The notes under the pieces are model-generated. The model saw only the letters and a list, made by a program, of their open reading frames with translations, had not been told where the DNA came from and ran no database searches. A stretch of DNA of 64,000 nt. Origin: Microvirga solisilvae. Its GTDB lineage: Bacteria; Pseudomonadota; Alphaproteobacteria; Rhizobiales; Beijerinckiaceae. The stretch lies in contig NZ_JAKUCN010000007.1 of the NCBI RefSeq assembly GCF_022808595.1, positions 62,001 through 126,000 on the forward strand. Direction: 5' to 3'. The position numbers were made by a program, and so were the translations under genes. This document shows positions 1-7,045 of this stretch, piece by piece (the first letter of the stretch is position 1; every line of letters begins with the position of its first letter).

Positions 1-674
1 GCGTTATTCATATCCCACATGGCGCTGAAGCGCTGGATCAGTTTATCGACCTTCTTGGGATCCTGAAAATCCTTGACGTTCAGAACCTTTTCGAGGTTTC
101 GCACCTGGATGTCGAGATCGGCTCTTGATGACGCCTCCGGAATGCTGAATGTCGTCTGCATGAATTTCAGCAGCGCCCTGTCAGCAAGAATTTCCATCGG
201 CTTAGTGACGGAGGAAGCTTTCCGCTTGAAATAGAGCGCGAGTTGAACACCCTGGTTCGCGCGCCCTTCCTGCGTCTCCAGCGTTTGCTGAATATACTTC
301 TGAACGGTCTCCGTTGTCGCGCTGGCGGCAGATGTCGCCGCGGCACCCTTCCCCACGAAGTCGAAGGCTCTCGCGAAAGCCTTATAGAGCGGGTTGGTCA
401 TCTTGTTGGCCATGCTGAGAGGACTCGCGACACCCTCATTCAGCATTTTCTTCATGAACGCCTTGGCATAAGCCATGTCCTCGAGGCCATAAGCCTTCAT
501 CGCATATTTGAAGACGCGATCATTCTTCACGAAGTCATCGACGGTCTTAATGGTCTTGATCGTCGCGTTGTAGTAATCGGTCTCACGCTTGACGATGGGA
601 TCGTTTTGGATCTGCGTCTTCGTCCGCGCCATGTTTGTTGAGATGATCTGATACCTGGTTGCTGTACTGACCAT
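1..674 (-). CDS. DUF1217 flagellar-cluster protein, 3' part outside window
   Basis: Reading from the ATG at 674 on the minus strand gives an open frame of 224 codons that runs off the left edge. It begins MVSTATRYQIISTNMARTK and is mostly helical and charged. I recognise it as a DUF1217 protein, a family found in alphaproteobacterial flagellar clusters, often near flgF; its biochemical role is not established. The frame carries three to four pseudo-repeats of helical segments (a VDDFVKNDRVFKYAMKAYG-type motif near residues 40-60), as expected for the family. It lies downstream of flagellin on the same strand, separated by an exported unknown. The C-terminus cannot be judged because it is outside the window. 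Confidence 0.8.
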   Translation of the reverse strand, partial: MVSTATRYQIISTNMARTKTQIQNDPIVKRETDYYNATIKTIKTVDDFVKNDRVFKYAMKAYGLEDMAYAKAFMKKMLNEGVASPLSMANKMTNPLYKAFARAFDFVGKGAAATSAASATTETVQKYIQQTLETQEGRANQGVQLALYFKRKASSVTKPMEILADRALLKFMQTTFSIPEASSRADLDIQVRNLEKVLNVKDFQDPKKVDKLIQRFSAMWDMNN

Positions 675-712
675 GACAAACCTTCAAGGATTCAGGGGGA
701 CAAATGACGTCT

Positions 713-1312
713 TCAACGATTCCAAGACGTTTTTTCACCAGCTAGACCGGATATAGTCCGGCAATCTTGCCTGAACTTGTCCGCGACGGTCTTCGTGTCG
801 GCCGTGTCGAACTGAAACTCCGATCGCAGGGGTTCCAAGCGGTAGTTGGAGAGTTCGACGGTGAGCGTCTGGGCGCTGGCGATCCTGTCCAGAAACAGGT
901 TCACCTGCTCCTGGTCCGCGATCTGCCCAATCCGCCCCCGATAGATCCAATATCCGAGTTCCGGACTGCCGCCATCGAACCAATAGACCGTGCTGCGGCC
1001 GCGCACGCTGCTGTGACCGAGATAGCCCTTCTGCGAAACCGCAGCAGCCATGGAGACGATCTGTGGCTGCTCGCCGGTGGCGGAGTATCTTGAGCAGGTT
1101 AGCCAAAGAAGCGAGTCATCGACGCCCTGCAGCCGTGCGAAAGCGGCCTGCGGCCTGCCGTCGGGGTCGTGCCTGACCACGTAATCCCAGGATCCGATGA
1201 AGGTCGCCAAGGCCTGCGCCCGGCTAGCAATCAGGGAACCTATAACGAGAGCGGCGACAACAAGGCCGGACAGCTTCATCGATGAAGAGAAATGAAACGG
1301 CTGATCACGCAT
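713..1312 (-). CDS. Exported protein of unknown function
   Basis: This 199-residue protein has an N-terminal signal sequence: a hydrophobic run at about residues 12-28, then a likely cleavage after SRAQA. I do not recognise the mature domain; it is rich in aromatic residues and has two cysteines, near residues 93 and 183, that could form a disulfide in the periplasm. The ATG at 1312 is preceded by a good purine-rich ribosome site (AAGGATAGGTG). An internal ATG at 1279 would give a more conventional signal peptide but has no such site. It follows the flagellin terminator, so it is probably transcribed separately from flagellin. Its place between flagellin and the DUF1217 gene hints at a motility link, but nothing in the sequence proves it. 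Confidence 0.6.
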   Translation of the reverse strand: MRDQPFHFSSSMKLSGLVVAALVIGSLIASRAQALATFIGSWDYVVRHDPDGRPQAAFARLQGVDDSLLWLTCSRYSATGEQPQIVSMAAAVSQKGYLGHSSVRGRSTVYWFDGGSPELGYWIYRGRIGQIADQEQVNLFLDRIASAQTLTVELSNYRLEPLRSEFQFDTADTKTVADKFRQDCRTISGLAGEKTSWNR

Positions 1313-1350
1313 CGCCGCACCTATCCTTCAAGTAAAGGAGCCTCGCAAAT

Positions 1351-1382
1351 AAAAGAGCCTCGCCCTTCTCAAGGCGAGGCTC
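1351..1382 (-). terminator. Intrinsic terminator after flagellin
   Basis: A perfect 10-bp stem (1355-1364 with 1373-1382) and 8-nt loop is followed, reading the minus strand, by TTTTA. It starts 23 bp beyond the flagellin stop codon and fits a rho-independent terminator for that highly expressed gene. Confidence 0.85.
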
Positions 1383-1404
1383 CTTCTAGCCCATGCCTAA
1401 GCTC

Positions 1405-2898
1405 TTACTGGAAGAGGCGCAGGATCATCTGGCTGTTCTGGTTCGCCATCGAGAGCGCCTGCACGCCGAGCTGCTGCTGGGTCTGCAGAGCCTGGTTGCG
1501 GGTCGAAGCCTCGTTCATGTCGGCATCAACGAAGGCGCTGACACCGGCGGTGAGCGAGTCGGACAGAACGCCGATGAACTCTTCCTGGGTTTCGAGCAGG
1601 GCCTTGTTGGCGCCGAGCATTGCAGAGCCTTCCGTAACCTTGGCGATAGCCTCGTCGATGGCCTTCAGACCATCGGCAACCACCGTGCTGGCCTTAATAG
1701 CAGCGGTAGCTTCACCCACGTCCGTGGTGACGTCAGAAGCATCAGTGTTGGTCGTCGAGACATTCTTGGTGACATCCGTAGAAGTCAGCCTCAGCTTGCC
1801 GTCGACAACGCTTGCCGAAACACCAAGGAGCGTTTCACCATCGATCGCAGCCTGGACCGCGGTCTTGAGCGCATCGACGTCGGCAATGTCACCGGCAGCG
1901 AGAGTCACATCCTGCGCCTCGCCGTCACCGACCTTGACCGACAGCTTGCCTGCGGCCAGGTCAGCCACGTCGATCTCGATATAGCCAGCAGCGGCTGCGC
2001 CAGCCTTCACTGGATCCGTTCCGACAGCAGACGTACCGTCCACGTCGTTCGCAGGCGTGTCATCGTCGGTATAGCCGAGATTGTTGACCGTCTTGGTGAC
2101 GTCCGTGGACTCGAGCCGCAGCTTTCCATCAACGACGCTGGCATTCACGCCGGAGAGAGTGCCGGCAGAGACAGCCTGGTTGATCGCATCACGGACATCT
2201 TCCTGTGTCGTCGCAGATGCGCCCACCGTGAACGTCTGGGTCGGGCCGGTGCCGATCTTGAAGGAGATCGTGTCGTCTGCTGCGAAGGTCGTGACAGCTA
2301 GTTCAGCATGTCCGCCCTTAGCAGGTGCGCCAACAGTGCCGATGTCGATCTTGGCAACATCGCTCAGAATGCCGCCAGTGCCCTTACCAGCATCTTCGAA
2401 GAGAACCGTCTTGGACGTGTCGATCGCAAGAGTGCCGACCTTGTTGTTCACGCCGTCATAGGACGTGACCAGGTTGACAACGCCGCCAGCGCCGGCAAGC
2501 CAGTTCTGGCCATTGAACGAGGCCGAACCTGCAGCGCTCTTCATACCTTCGATGTTCGCATTGAACTCGGTCTGGATCTTCTGCAGGTCTGCACCCGGCT
2601 GAGAGGCGGCAACGAGACCTTCCTTCATCTTGTTGAGGTAGGTCAGCGACTTGTCCATCGCCGAGGTGTAGGTGTTGATCATCGCCTTGGACTGCTTGAT
2701 GGAGTCCTTCACAGCGCCAAGAGCGCCGTTGTCGGACTTCATCGACGTCGCGATCGACCAGTAGGAAGCGTTGTGAGAAGCCTCACCGACGCGCAGACCC
2801 GTGGAGATCTGGTTCTGGTTCTTGTTCATCGCGGTCTGCGTGGCCTTCAGGGCCTGCAGAGCGGTCATGGCGGACAGATTGGTATTGATCGAAGACAT
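1405..2898 (-). CDS. fliC: Flagellin, filament subunit
   Basis: This 497-residue flagellin has the conserved D0/D1 N-terminus (MSSINTNLSAMTALQAL, about residues 1-140) and C-terminus (about 400-497, ending MILRLFQ) that pack into the filament core. Between them lies a surface-exposed region with two related modules, about residues 199-272 and 305-382. Both end in a nearly identical stretch, SVVDGKLRLxSTDVTK, and both resemble flagellin IN-type inserts. The start codon follows a clear ribosome site (AAGGAAG, 7 nt before ATG). It has its own promoter, a leader of about 215 nt and its own terminator, so it is probably a single-gene unit. In alphaproteobacteria the FlbT/FlaF pair controls flagellin synthesis at its mRNA leader, and both genes are present at about 11-11.8 kb. 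Only one flagellin gene is in the window. Confidence 0.97.
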   Translation of the reverse strand: MSSINTNLSAMTALQALKATQTAMNKNQNQISTGLRVGEASHNASYWSIATSMKSDNGALGAVKDSIKQSKAMINTYTSAMDKSLTYLNKMKEGLVAASQPGADLQKIQTEFNANIEGMKSAAGSASFNGQNWLAGAGGVVNLVTSYDGVNNKVGTLAIDTSKTVLFEDAGKGTGGILSDVAKIDIGTVGAPAKGGHAELAVTTFAADDTISFKIGTGPTQTFTVGASATTQEDVRDAINQAVSAGTLSGVNASVVDGKLRLESTDVTKTVNNLGYTDDDTPANDVDGTSAVGTDPVKAGAAAAGYIEIDVADLAAGKLSVKVGDGEAQDVTLAAGDIADVDALKTAVQAAIDGETLLGVSASVVDGKLRLTSTDVTKNVSTTNTDASDVTTDVGEATAAIKASTVVADGLKAIDEAIAKVTEGSAMLGANKALLETQEEFIGVLSDSLTAGVSAFVDADMNEASTRNQALQTQQQLGVQALSMANQNSQMILRLFQ

Positions 2899-2935
2899 GT
2901 GCTTCTTCCTTGAATGATAAGATTGTTCAGGGAAT

Positions 2936-3077
2936 GTCGGAATTTAACCGACGAAAGCGGAGTGGCATCATGCCTCGAGGAAAAAGCCCCCGATCCGCTG
3001 TTCACATGACATCCGGGCTAACCGGTAAAATGGAGTGGCATCATGCCTCGCTCTTTTAGGAAGAGCCTCCATAGTGC
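2936..3077 (-). promoter_or_regulatory. Structured flagellin leader with duplicated element
   Basis: On the minus strand, from 3077 toward the flagellin ATG, the leader carries in order: GCACTATGG (3077-3069); a hairpin of 6 bp (3066-3061 with 3055-3050); GCATGATGCC (3047-3038); CCATTTTACCGGTT (3033-3020); GCCCGGAT (3018-3011), whose CCGG pairs with the preceding CCGG; a terminator-like stem; a second CTCGAGGCATGATGCCA (2979-2963); and a GTCGG/CCGAC hairpin (2952-2936). A perfect 19-bp direct repeat (2959-2977 and 3032-3050) marks the duplication. The same blocks occur in the same order before the GGDEF-EAL gene at 47333-47503. This is a candidate cis-regulatory RNA; a DNA-binding site is the alternative, because the GGCATGATGCC core is also a dyad. 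Confidence 0.65.
2981..3019 (-). terminator. Terminator-like stem inside flagellin leader
   Basis: On the minus strand AGCCC (3019-3015) can pair with GGGCT (2989-2985), with a further GAT/ATC pairing inside (3013-3011 with 2994-2992), and the stem is followed at once by TTTTT. The GCCCGG needed for its 5' arm also pairs with CCGG in the upstream hairpin (3025-3013), so the two structures exclude each other. That is the layout expected of an attenuator. The folding is inferred by eye. Confidence 0.45.
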
Positions 3078-3121
3078 AATCTCGACGCTTCGGGCTTATC
3101 GCCCATTGCGTTCGTGTCTTT

Positions 3122-3151
3122 ATTAATGATCAAAGCCTACCGAAGCGTCAA
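3122..3151 (-). promoter_or_regulatory. Candidate flagellin promoter
   Basis: On the minus strand TTGACG (3151-3146) and ATTAAT (3127-3122) are separated by 18 bp and resemble -35 and -10 boxes of the housekeeping sigma factor. Transcription would start near 3115, giving a leader of about 215 nt. A perfect 10-bp inverted repeat (GACGCTTCGG at 3084-3093 and its complement at 3140-3149) overlaps the -35 box and spans the start region, a plausible operator. Confidence 0.4.
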
Positions 3152-3188
3152 GCGGAAAGATGAAGCGCAGAGTAAATTTTTCATTGCG

Positions 3189-3204
3189 AAAAACATCGTT
3201 AACG
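3189..3204. promoter_or_regulatory. 16-bp sequence shared with GGDEF-EAL upstream region
   Basis: AAAAACATCGTTAACG occurs here and again at 47211-47226. It contains the palindrome CGTTAACG. In each locus it lies 106-119 bp upstream of the first conserved leader block, though its orientation relative to the gene is opposite. It could bind a shared regulator. One chance 16-bp match in a window of this size would not be surprising, so the support is positional. Confidence 0.3.
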
Positions 3205-3224
3205 AAGCTTCTTTTGCAAGCACG

Positions 3225-3248
3225 AAAAGCTCCCATAATCGAGGGAGC
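3225..3248 (-). terminator. Terminator after cheY-cheB-cheR
   Basis: GCTCCC (3229-3234) and GGGAGC (3243-3248) form a 6-bp stem with an 8-nt loop, followed on the minus strand by TTTT. It lies about 100 bp beyond the cheR stop and separates that operon from the flagellin promoter. Confidence 0.75.
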
Positions 3249-3351
3249 ATCGCAGCGATGATGAAGCCGATGGCGCGGCTTCTGTGTCAGTCGTTTCAAA
3301 GTCTATCGTATCGTTGAAATGCGATCGCTCCCAATTGAAGCGCATATCCTC

Positions 3352-4206
3352 CTAGTGAGAACCGGCAAGTGCAGATCGAGGCAGAGCTCCGGTGTATTGC
3401 GCCTTCGCGTAGAGACCGCGATAGGCGGGATCGAGCGTCAACGCATCCGTGATGCCGAGAATCGTCTCGGAGGCTCCGAGCACCAGAGCACCATCGGCCG
3501 GCATGATCTGCGCTATTCTGCGTAGGACATTCGCTTTCATCGCCGCCTCGAAATAGATGAGCACATTGCGGCAATAGACGATGTCGAATGTTCCGAGGCG
3601 GTTGAAATCCTCGATAAGATTCAAGTAGCGGAAATCGACCATCGAGCGGATCTCAGGAGAGATCTGCCAGAGGTCGCCCTTCTGCGTGAAGTATTTCACG
3701 AGGAGCTTGATCGGCAATCCGCGCTGAACCTCGAATTGATTGTAAAGCCCTGCCCTCGCCTTCTCGAGCACCTCGTTGGAAATGTCCGTCGCCACGATCT
3801 CGATGTTCCACCCAGGCATGCGGGCAGAGGCTTCCTTCAAAAGCATCGCGAGGGAATACGGTTCCTGCCCGCTGGATGCGGCCGCGCACCAGATCCGCAG
3901 CCGGCGGCTTGTCGCCCTTTCCTTGATGAACCTCGGCAGAAGCACATCCTGAAAGAGATCGAACGGCGTCTTGTCCCGGAAGAAGAAGGTCTCGTTTGTC
4001 GTCATCGCCTCGATGGTCGCCTTCTCGAGAGCGGGCGAGCGGCCGGCCTTGATCTCCCAGATCAGGCGAGACAGGTTTTCGATCTTGAACTGTGTGCAGA
4101 TCGGCGCGAGCCTGCTTTCCACGAGATAGCGTTTGTCCGGGGAAAGGGCCAAGCCGGAGCGCGCTTTCAGGAAGACGCGCAGAGCTTCGAATTCGAGTTC
4201 GGTCAT
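3352..4206 (-). CDS. cheR: Chemotaxis protein methyltransferase CheR
   Basis: CheR methylates glutamates of chemoreceptors using S-adenosylmethionine. The 284-residue protein has the usual length. The helical N-terminal domain (about 1-65) precedes the catalytic domain, which carries the TTNETFFFRD signature at about 69-78, the SAM-binding stretch with SSGQEPYSLA at about 111-120, and DIVYCRNVLIYF near 210. Its ATG overlaps the cheB stop by 4 bp (ATGA), so the two opposing enzymes are translationally coupled. No receptor gene is in the window, so its substrates are encoded elsewhere. Confidence 0.95.
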   Translation of the reverse strand: MTELEFEALRVFLKARSGLALSPDKRYLVESRLAPICTQFKIENLSRLIWEIKAGRSPALEKATIEAMTTNETFFFRDKTPFDLFQDVLLPRFIKERATSRRLRIWCAAASSGQEPYSLAMLLKEASARMPGWNIEIVATDISNEVLEKARAGLYNQFEVQRGLPIKLLVKYFTQKGDLWQISPEIRSMVDFRYLNLIEDFNRLGTFDIVYCRNVLIYFEAAMKANVLRRIAQIMPADGALVLGASETILGITDALTLDPAYRGLYAKAQYTGALPRSALAGSH

Positions 4207-5315
4207 CGTGTTGCTCCGGCAATGTGACCCTTGAGGGAACGGCCGATGGCGTCGAGGGGAAGAATTTCGTGGGCAAGTCCGGCCTTCGCGACGCTTCCGG
4301 GCATTCCCCAGACGATACTGGTCGCCTCGTCCTGGGCGATCACGGTTCCACCTGCATTGATCAGATGTCGCGCACCGATCGTTCCGTCCGATCCCATTCC
4401 CGTCAGCACCGTTGCGAGAGATGCGGCTCCGAAAACGCTTGCCGCCTCGCGGAACAGCACGTCGACGGCAGGACGGCAGAAATTCTCGGCAGGCCCATCA
4501 TTGAGACGGATGAACGGCTTTCCGGACGCGACGGTCACGCCCATGTGACGCCCACCCGGCGCCACGAGCACCGTTCCGGCACTGACAGGTTCACCGTCCT
4601 TGGCCTCACGGCACGGAACCGACAGCAGAGCCTGGAGATGTTCGGCGAAGACCGCCGTGAACATGGCGGGCATGTGCTGCACGATGAGAACCGGAATATG
4701 CGACAAGGCGGGCTTGAGATCCTGCAGCACCCGCTCCACGGCGCGGGGGCCGCCCGTCGATGATCCGATCAGAAGGCATTGCGGCCTGACGCTTCCCAAC
4801 CTGGGCGCAGCCAGTTTCGGCACGGAAACAGGCGGAACGGGAGAAGTCGCGGGGCTGGAGCGCAATTGCCGAGGCTTCGAGGCGCTCAGCGCCTTGAGTT
4901 TCTCAAGCAGCTCGCGACGGAATTCACTTGCTGCATCGGCAGCCCGCGCACTTTCCGGCTTCGCAAGATAATCGACGGCGCCGAGCGAAAGGCATCGCAG
5001 GGAGATCTGTGCGTTTCTCTGCGTCAAAGTGGAGATGACGATGATCTTTGCCGCAGGATGCGCCTTCAGGATCATCGGCAGCGCAGCCAGGCCATCGACC
5101 TCGGGCATTTCAATGTCGAGCAGCACGATCTCGGGCTTGTGCCTCTCCGCCGCATCCACAGCCATGCGCCCATTGGAAGCCGTGCAGACGACGTCGAAGC
5201 CGCCGGCTTCCGTGACCCAGCGGGCGATCATGCCGCGGATGATGGCGCTGTCGTCGACGACCATGACGCGCGTCGGAGGTGCCTGCGCCGAAATTCCTTG
5301 ATTTGCTGTTTCCAT
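4203..5315 (-). CDS. cheB: Chemotaxis response regulator methylesterase CheB
   Basis: CheB removes methyl groups from, and deamidates, chemoreceptors when phosphorylated by CheA. An N-terminal receiver domain (about 15-130) has the acidic pair D21-D22, phosphoacceptor D67 (LLDIEMPEVDG) and K119. A linker of about 45 residues rich in Ser and Pro leads to the esterase domain, with catalytic Ser186 in GSSTGGP, His214 in IVQHMP and Asp310 in GMGSDG. All key residues are present and the 370-residue length is normal. It lies between cheY and cheR with a 9-bp gap upstream. Confidence 0.96.
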   Translation of the reverse strand: METANQGISAQAPPTRVMVVDDSAIIRGMIARWVTEAGGFDVVCTASNGRMAVDAAERHKPEIVLLDIEMPEVDGLAALPMILKAHPAAKIIVISTLTQRNAQISLRCLSLGAVDYLAKPESARAADAASEFRRELLEKLKALSASKPRQLRSSPATSPVPPVSVPKLAAPRLGSVRPQCLLIGSSTGGPRAVERVLQDLKPALSHIPVLIVQHMPAMFTAVFAEHLQALLSVPCREAKDGEPVSAGTVLVAPGGRHMGVTVASGKPFIRLNDGPAENFCRPAVDVLFREAASVFGAASLATVLTGMGSDGTIGARHLINAGGTVIAQDEATSIVWGMPGSVAKAGLAHEILPLDAIGRSLKGHIAGATR

Positions 5316-5324
5316 GGCAGGGCC

Positions 5325-5708
5325 TCACACCGAGAAGGCTTCGGGAAGAAGGCCCAGGGACTGGAACTTGGCGCACAGAATGTCTTTGTCGAAAGGTTTC
5401 ATTATATACTCGTCGGCCCCCGCCTCGAGAGCCTGCGTAATGTTTTTCAGGTCGTTCTCGGTCGTGCAGAAAACGACCTTTGGAACCTCGCCGCCCGGCG
5501 TCTTTCTCAGCTCCTTGAGGAAGCTGTAGCCGTCCATGACAGGCATGTTCCAGTCGAGCAGGATGACATCGGGCATTCTGGTCCGGCATGACGCCAGCCC
5601 GGCAGCACCGTTCTCCGCCTCCGCGACTTCGAAGGCGAGACTTTCAACGATGTCGCGCGAGACCTTGCGGATGGTTCGCGAGTCATCAACGATCAAGCAA
5701 TAGTTCAT
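5325..5708 (-). CDS. cheY: CheY-type single-domain response regulator
   Basis: The 127-residue protein is one receiver domain with the acidic pair D8-D9, phosphoacceptor D52 (LLDWNMPVMDG), a Thr after beta-4 (FCTTEND) and the conserved Lys in IMKPFDK. It is one of two CheY proteins here; the other, at 41.6-42.0 kb, lies beside cheW-cheA. In rhizobia with two CheYs, one drives the motor and the other drains phosphate from CheA. Which role this one has cannot be told from sequence. It starts the cheY-cheB-cheR unit. Confidence 0.93.
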   Translation of the reverse strand: MNYCLIVDDSRTIRKVSRDIVESLAFEVAEAENGAAGLASCRTRMPDVILLDWNMPVMDGYSFLKELRKTPGGEVPKVVFCTTENDLKNITQALEAGADEYIMKPFDKDILCAKFQSLGLLPEAFSV

Positions 5709-5760
5709 GAAAAAGGCCCTTGGAATTATGCTGATTCCTGCGCTTTTAAAAATCTGGCCG

Positions 5761-6210
5761 TCAGGAGCGAATGTCGGATTTGTCGATGAAGTTGAAATTC
5801 TCGACGAGAATTTCCTTCACGATCTCGGAGCCGAGGCGTTTGTTGATCTTTTCTCTGACGGCGCCGATCATTCCATTCACGTTGTATCGGGACAGTCTTT
5901 TGAAATCGAGGCTGTCATCCGCGTAGACATGGCGAAAAACCTCGTCCTGAATGAAGGCTTCAGGCGGCACCGATATCTCGCGTAGCGTCTTTGAATCGGC
6001 CGTGAAGACCAGATTGGCGACGACATATCCCTGCACCGCACCCTCGGCGATGATCGGTATATTGAGCGGCGGCAGCTTCTTGTACTGCAACCCCTCGTAA
6101 TGCTGCTGCTCCTCGGTTGGAGCCCGCCCGACCATCCAGGTCACGGCCGCATAGCACGAGGCAAGCGTGACCGCGCAGACCCAGAACCCGGCCATGACGT
6201 TCCTGATCAT
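5761..6210 (-). CDS. Membrane-anchored protein of flagellar cluster, FliL-like C-terminus
   Basis: This 149-residue protein has one N-terminal membrane segment (about 7-27) and an otherwise soluble body that should face the periplasm. Its last third resembles the end of FliL-type proteins: a helix with VREKINKRLG, then a strand with EILVENFNFIDK. A true fliL is present at 31.6-32.1 kb, so this may be a second FliL-like or stomatin-like motor-associated protein, or a separate family. Its ATG overlaps the stop of the FlgN-like gene by 4 bp, which ties it to that operon. Function is not established. Confidence 0.7.
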   Translation of the reverse strand: MIRNVMAGFWVCAVTLASCYAAVTWMVGRAPTEEQQHYEGLQYKKLPPLNIPIIAEGAVQGYVVANLVFTADSKTLREISVPPEAFIQDEVFRHVYADDSLDFKRLSRYNVNGMIGAVREKINKRLGSEIVKEILVENFNFIDKSDIRS

Positions 6211-6551
6211 GCGCCGTAGGCTCCGTGCATGACATGGGCGGAATAGGTGCTGTCGGACTCAGCTGCCTGGATCGCGCCGGAGATGAGAACGGAAATTTCC
6301 TGAACAGCGCGCATATGGCGCTGCAGGATTTCCTGATTTCTTTCCAGCTTCGTCTTCAGCCGCTCGAACTGCTTCGCGGCGGATCCTTCCATGGCGATCG
6401 CCTCGGCGGACCTCACCATGCGGCTGATTTCGAGAAGGCTCTGGCTCTTGCGACGATTGAACTCGTCCAGGTTTCTCAGGTCACGGGACAAAAGGGCCGC
6501 CGTTTCCAGATCCAGAGTTTCTTCGAGACGCTCGAGAGATTTCATCAACAT
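6207..6551 (-). CDS. FlgN-like export chaperone (tentative)
   Basis: The protein is about 114 residues, nearly all helical with heptad-like spacing, and ends in a short flexible tail with Tyr and Gly (TYSAHVMHGAYGA). That is the form of FlgN, the chaperone that holds the hook-filament junction proteins FlgK and FlgL before export; both are encoded upstream in the same direction. I chose the ATG at 6551 because GAGGT lies 8 nt before it. A GTG at 6566 that overlaps the previous stop (GTGA) would add five residues. Assignment rests on length, helicity and context, not on a strong motif. Confidence 0.65.
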   Translation of the reverse strand: MLMKSLERLEETLDLETAALLSRDLRNLDEFNRRKSQSLLEISRMVRSAEAIAMEGSAAKQFERLKTKLERNQEILQRHMRAVQEISVLISGAIQAAESDSTYSAHVMHGAYGA

Positions 6552-6562
6552 CGGGGGTGACC

Positions 6563-6997
6563 TCACTTCTTGCTGCCGAGGATGTGCTGTGCAATTCCAA
6601 TGCCGCCGGAGCGCGCCACCTGCGTGCCGATCTGCTCCGCCATCATGGATTTCCAGATCGAGCCGGCAGTGCCCTTGCCGTAGGTATTGTCCGCATTCTT
6701 CGGAAGCATGGATTCGACGAAGGTCTGGAGGATGAAAGCCTCGAATTCCTGATTGGTGCGCTTCGCCTTCTCTGCGGCCGTTGTTTCCGCGTCGTTACGC
6801 AGGGAGTTGCGGATCTGATAGATATCCGCGCTTCCGCCAACAGGGCGCGACGACATCGCGCGAACCGTGTCTTCAAAACTTGCGTCACCGGCAGCGGGGG
6901 CATTCGTGAGGAGCTTCTGCGTCGCCACCTGATAGCGCGCCGGGTCCGCTGCTCTTGCAACCTCGCTGAGAATGTCTGATGGGGGGCTGATCGCCAT
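6563..6997 (-). CDS. Rod-binding protein, FlgJ N-terminal type
   Basis: The 144-residue protein matches the rod-binding domain found at the N-terminus of FlgJ in gammaproteobacteria (typical pattern FEAFILQTFVESMLPKN, then SIWKSMMAEQIGTQVARSGGIGIA). It lacks the muramidase half; in alphaproteobacteria that activity is supplied by a separate lytic transglycosylase, and a candidate sits at 24.0-24.6 kb. It is thought to cap or scaffold rod assembly in the periplasm. The ATG at 6997 has a very strong ribosome site (AAGGAGG, 6 nt spacing), so the longer frame from 7030 is unlikely. Confidence 0.85.
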   Translation of the reverse strand: MAISPPSDILSEVARAADPARYQVATQKLLTNAPAAGDASFEDTVRAMSSRPVGGSADIYQIRNSLRNDAETTAAEKAKRTNQEFEAFILQTFVESMLPKNADNTYGKGTAGSIWKSMMAEQIGTQVARSGGIGIAQHILGSKK

Positions 6998-7045
6998 TGC
7001 GGGCCTCCTTGGACCATGCTGAAATGCCAACCTATTCCATGAGGC

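Noticed and set aside
2959..2977. TGGCATCATGCC as a sigma-54 promoter
   Set aside because: The GG-N10-GC spacing and TTGC element are not met, the repeat lies within the predicted transcript, and the same sequence recurs in another leader.
2959..3050. Direct repeats in flagellin leader as a CRISPR array
   Set aside because: Only two copies, with related rather than unique intervening sequence, and no cas genes.
3114..3317. 67-codon plus-strand ORF in flagellin upstream region
   Set aside because: It runs across the cheR terminator and the predicted flagellin promoter and has no ribosome site; the region is better explained as regulatory.
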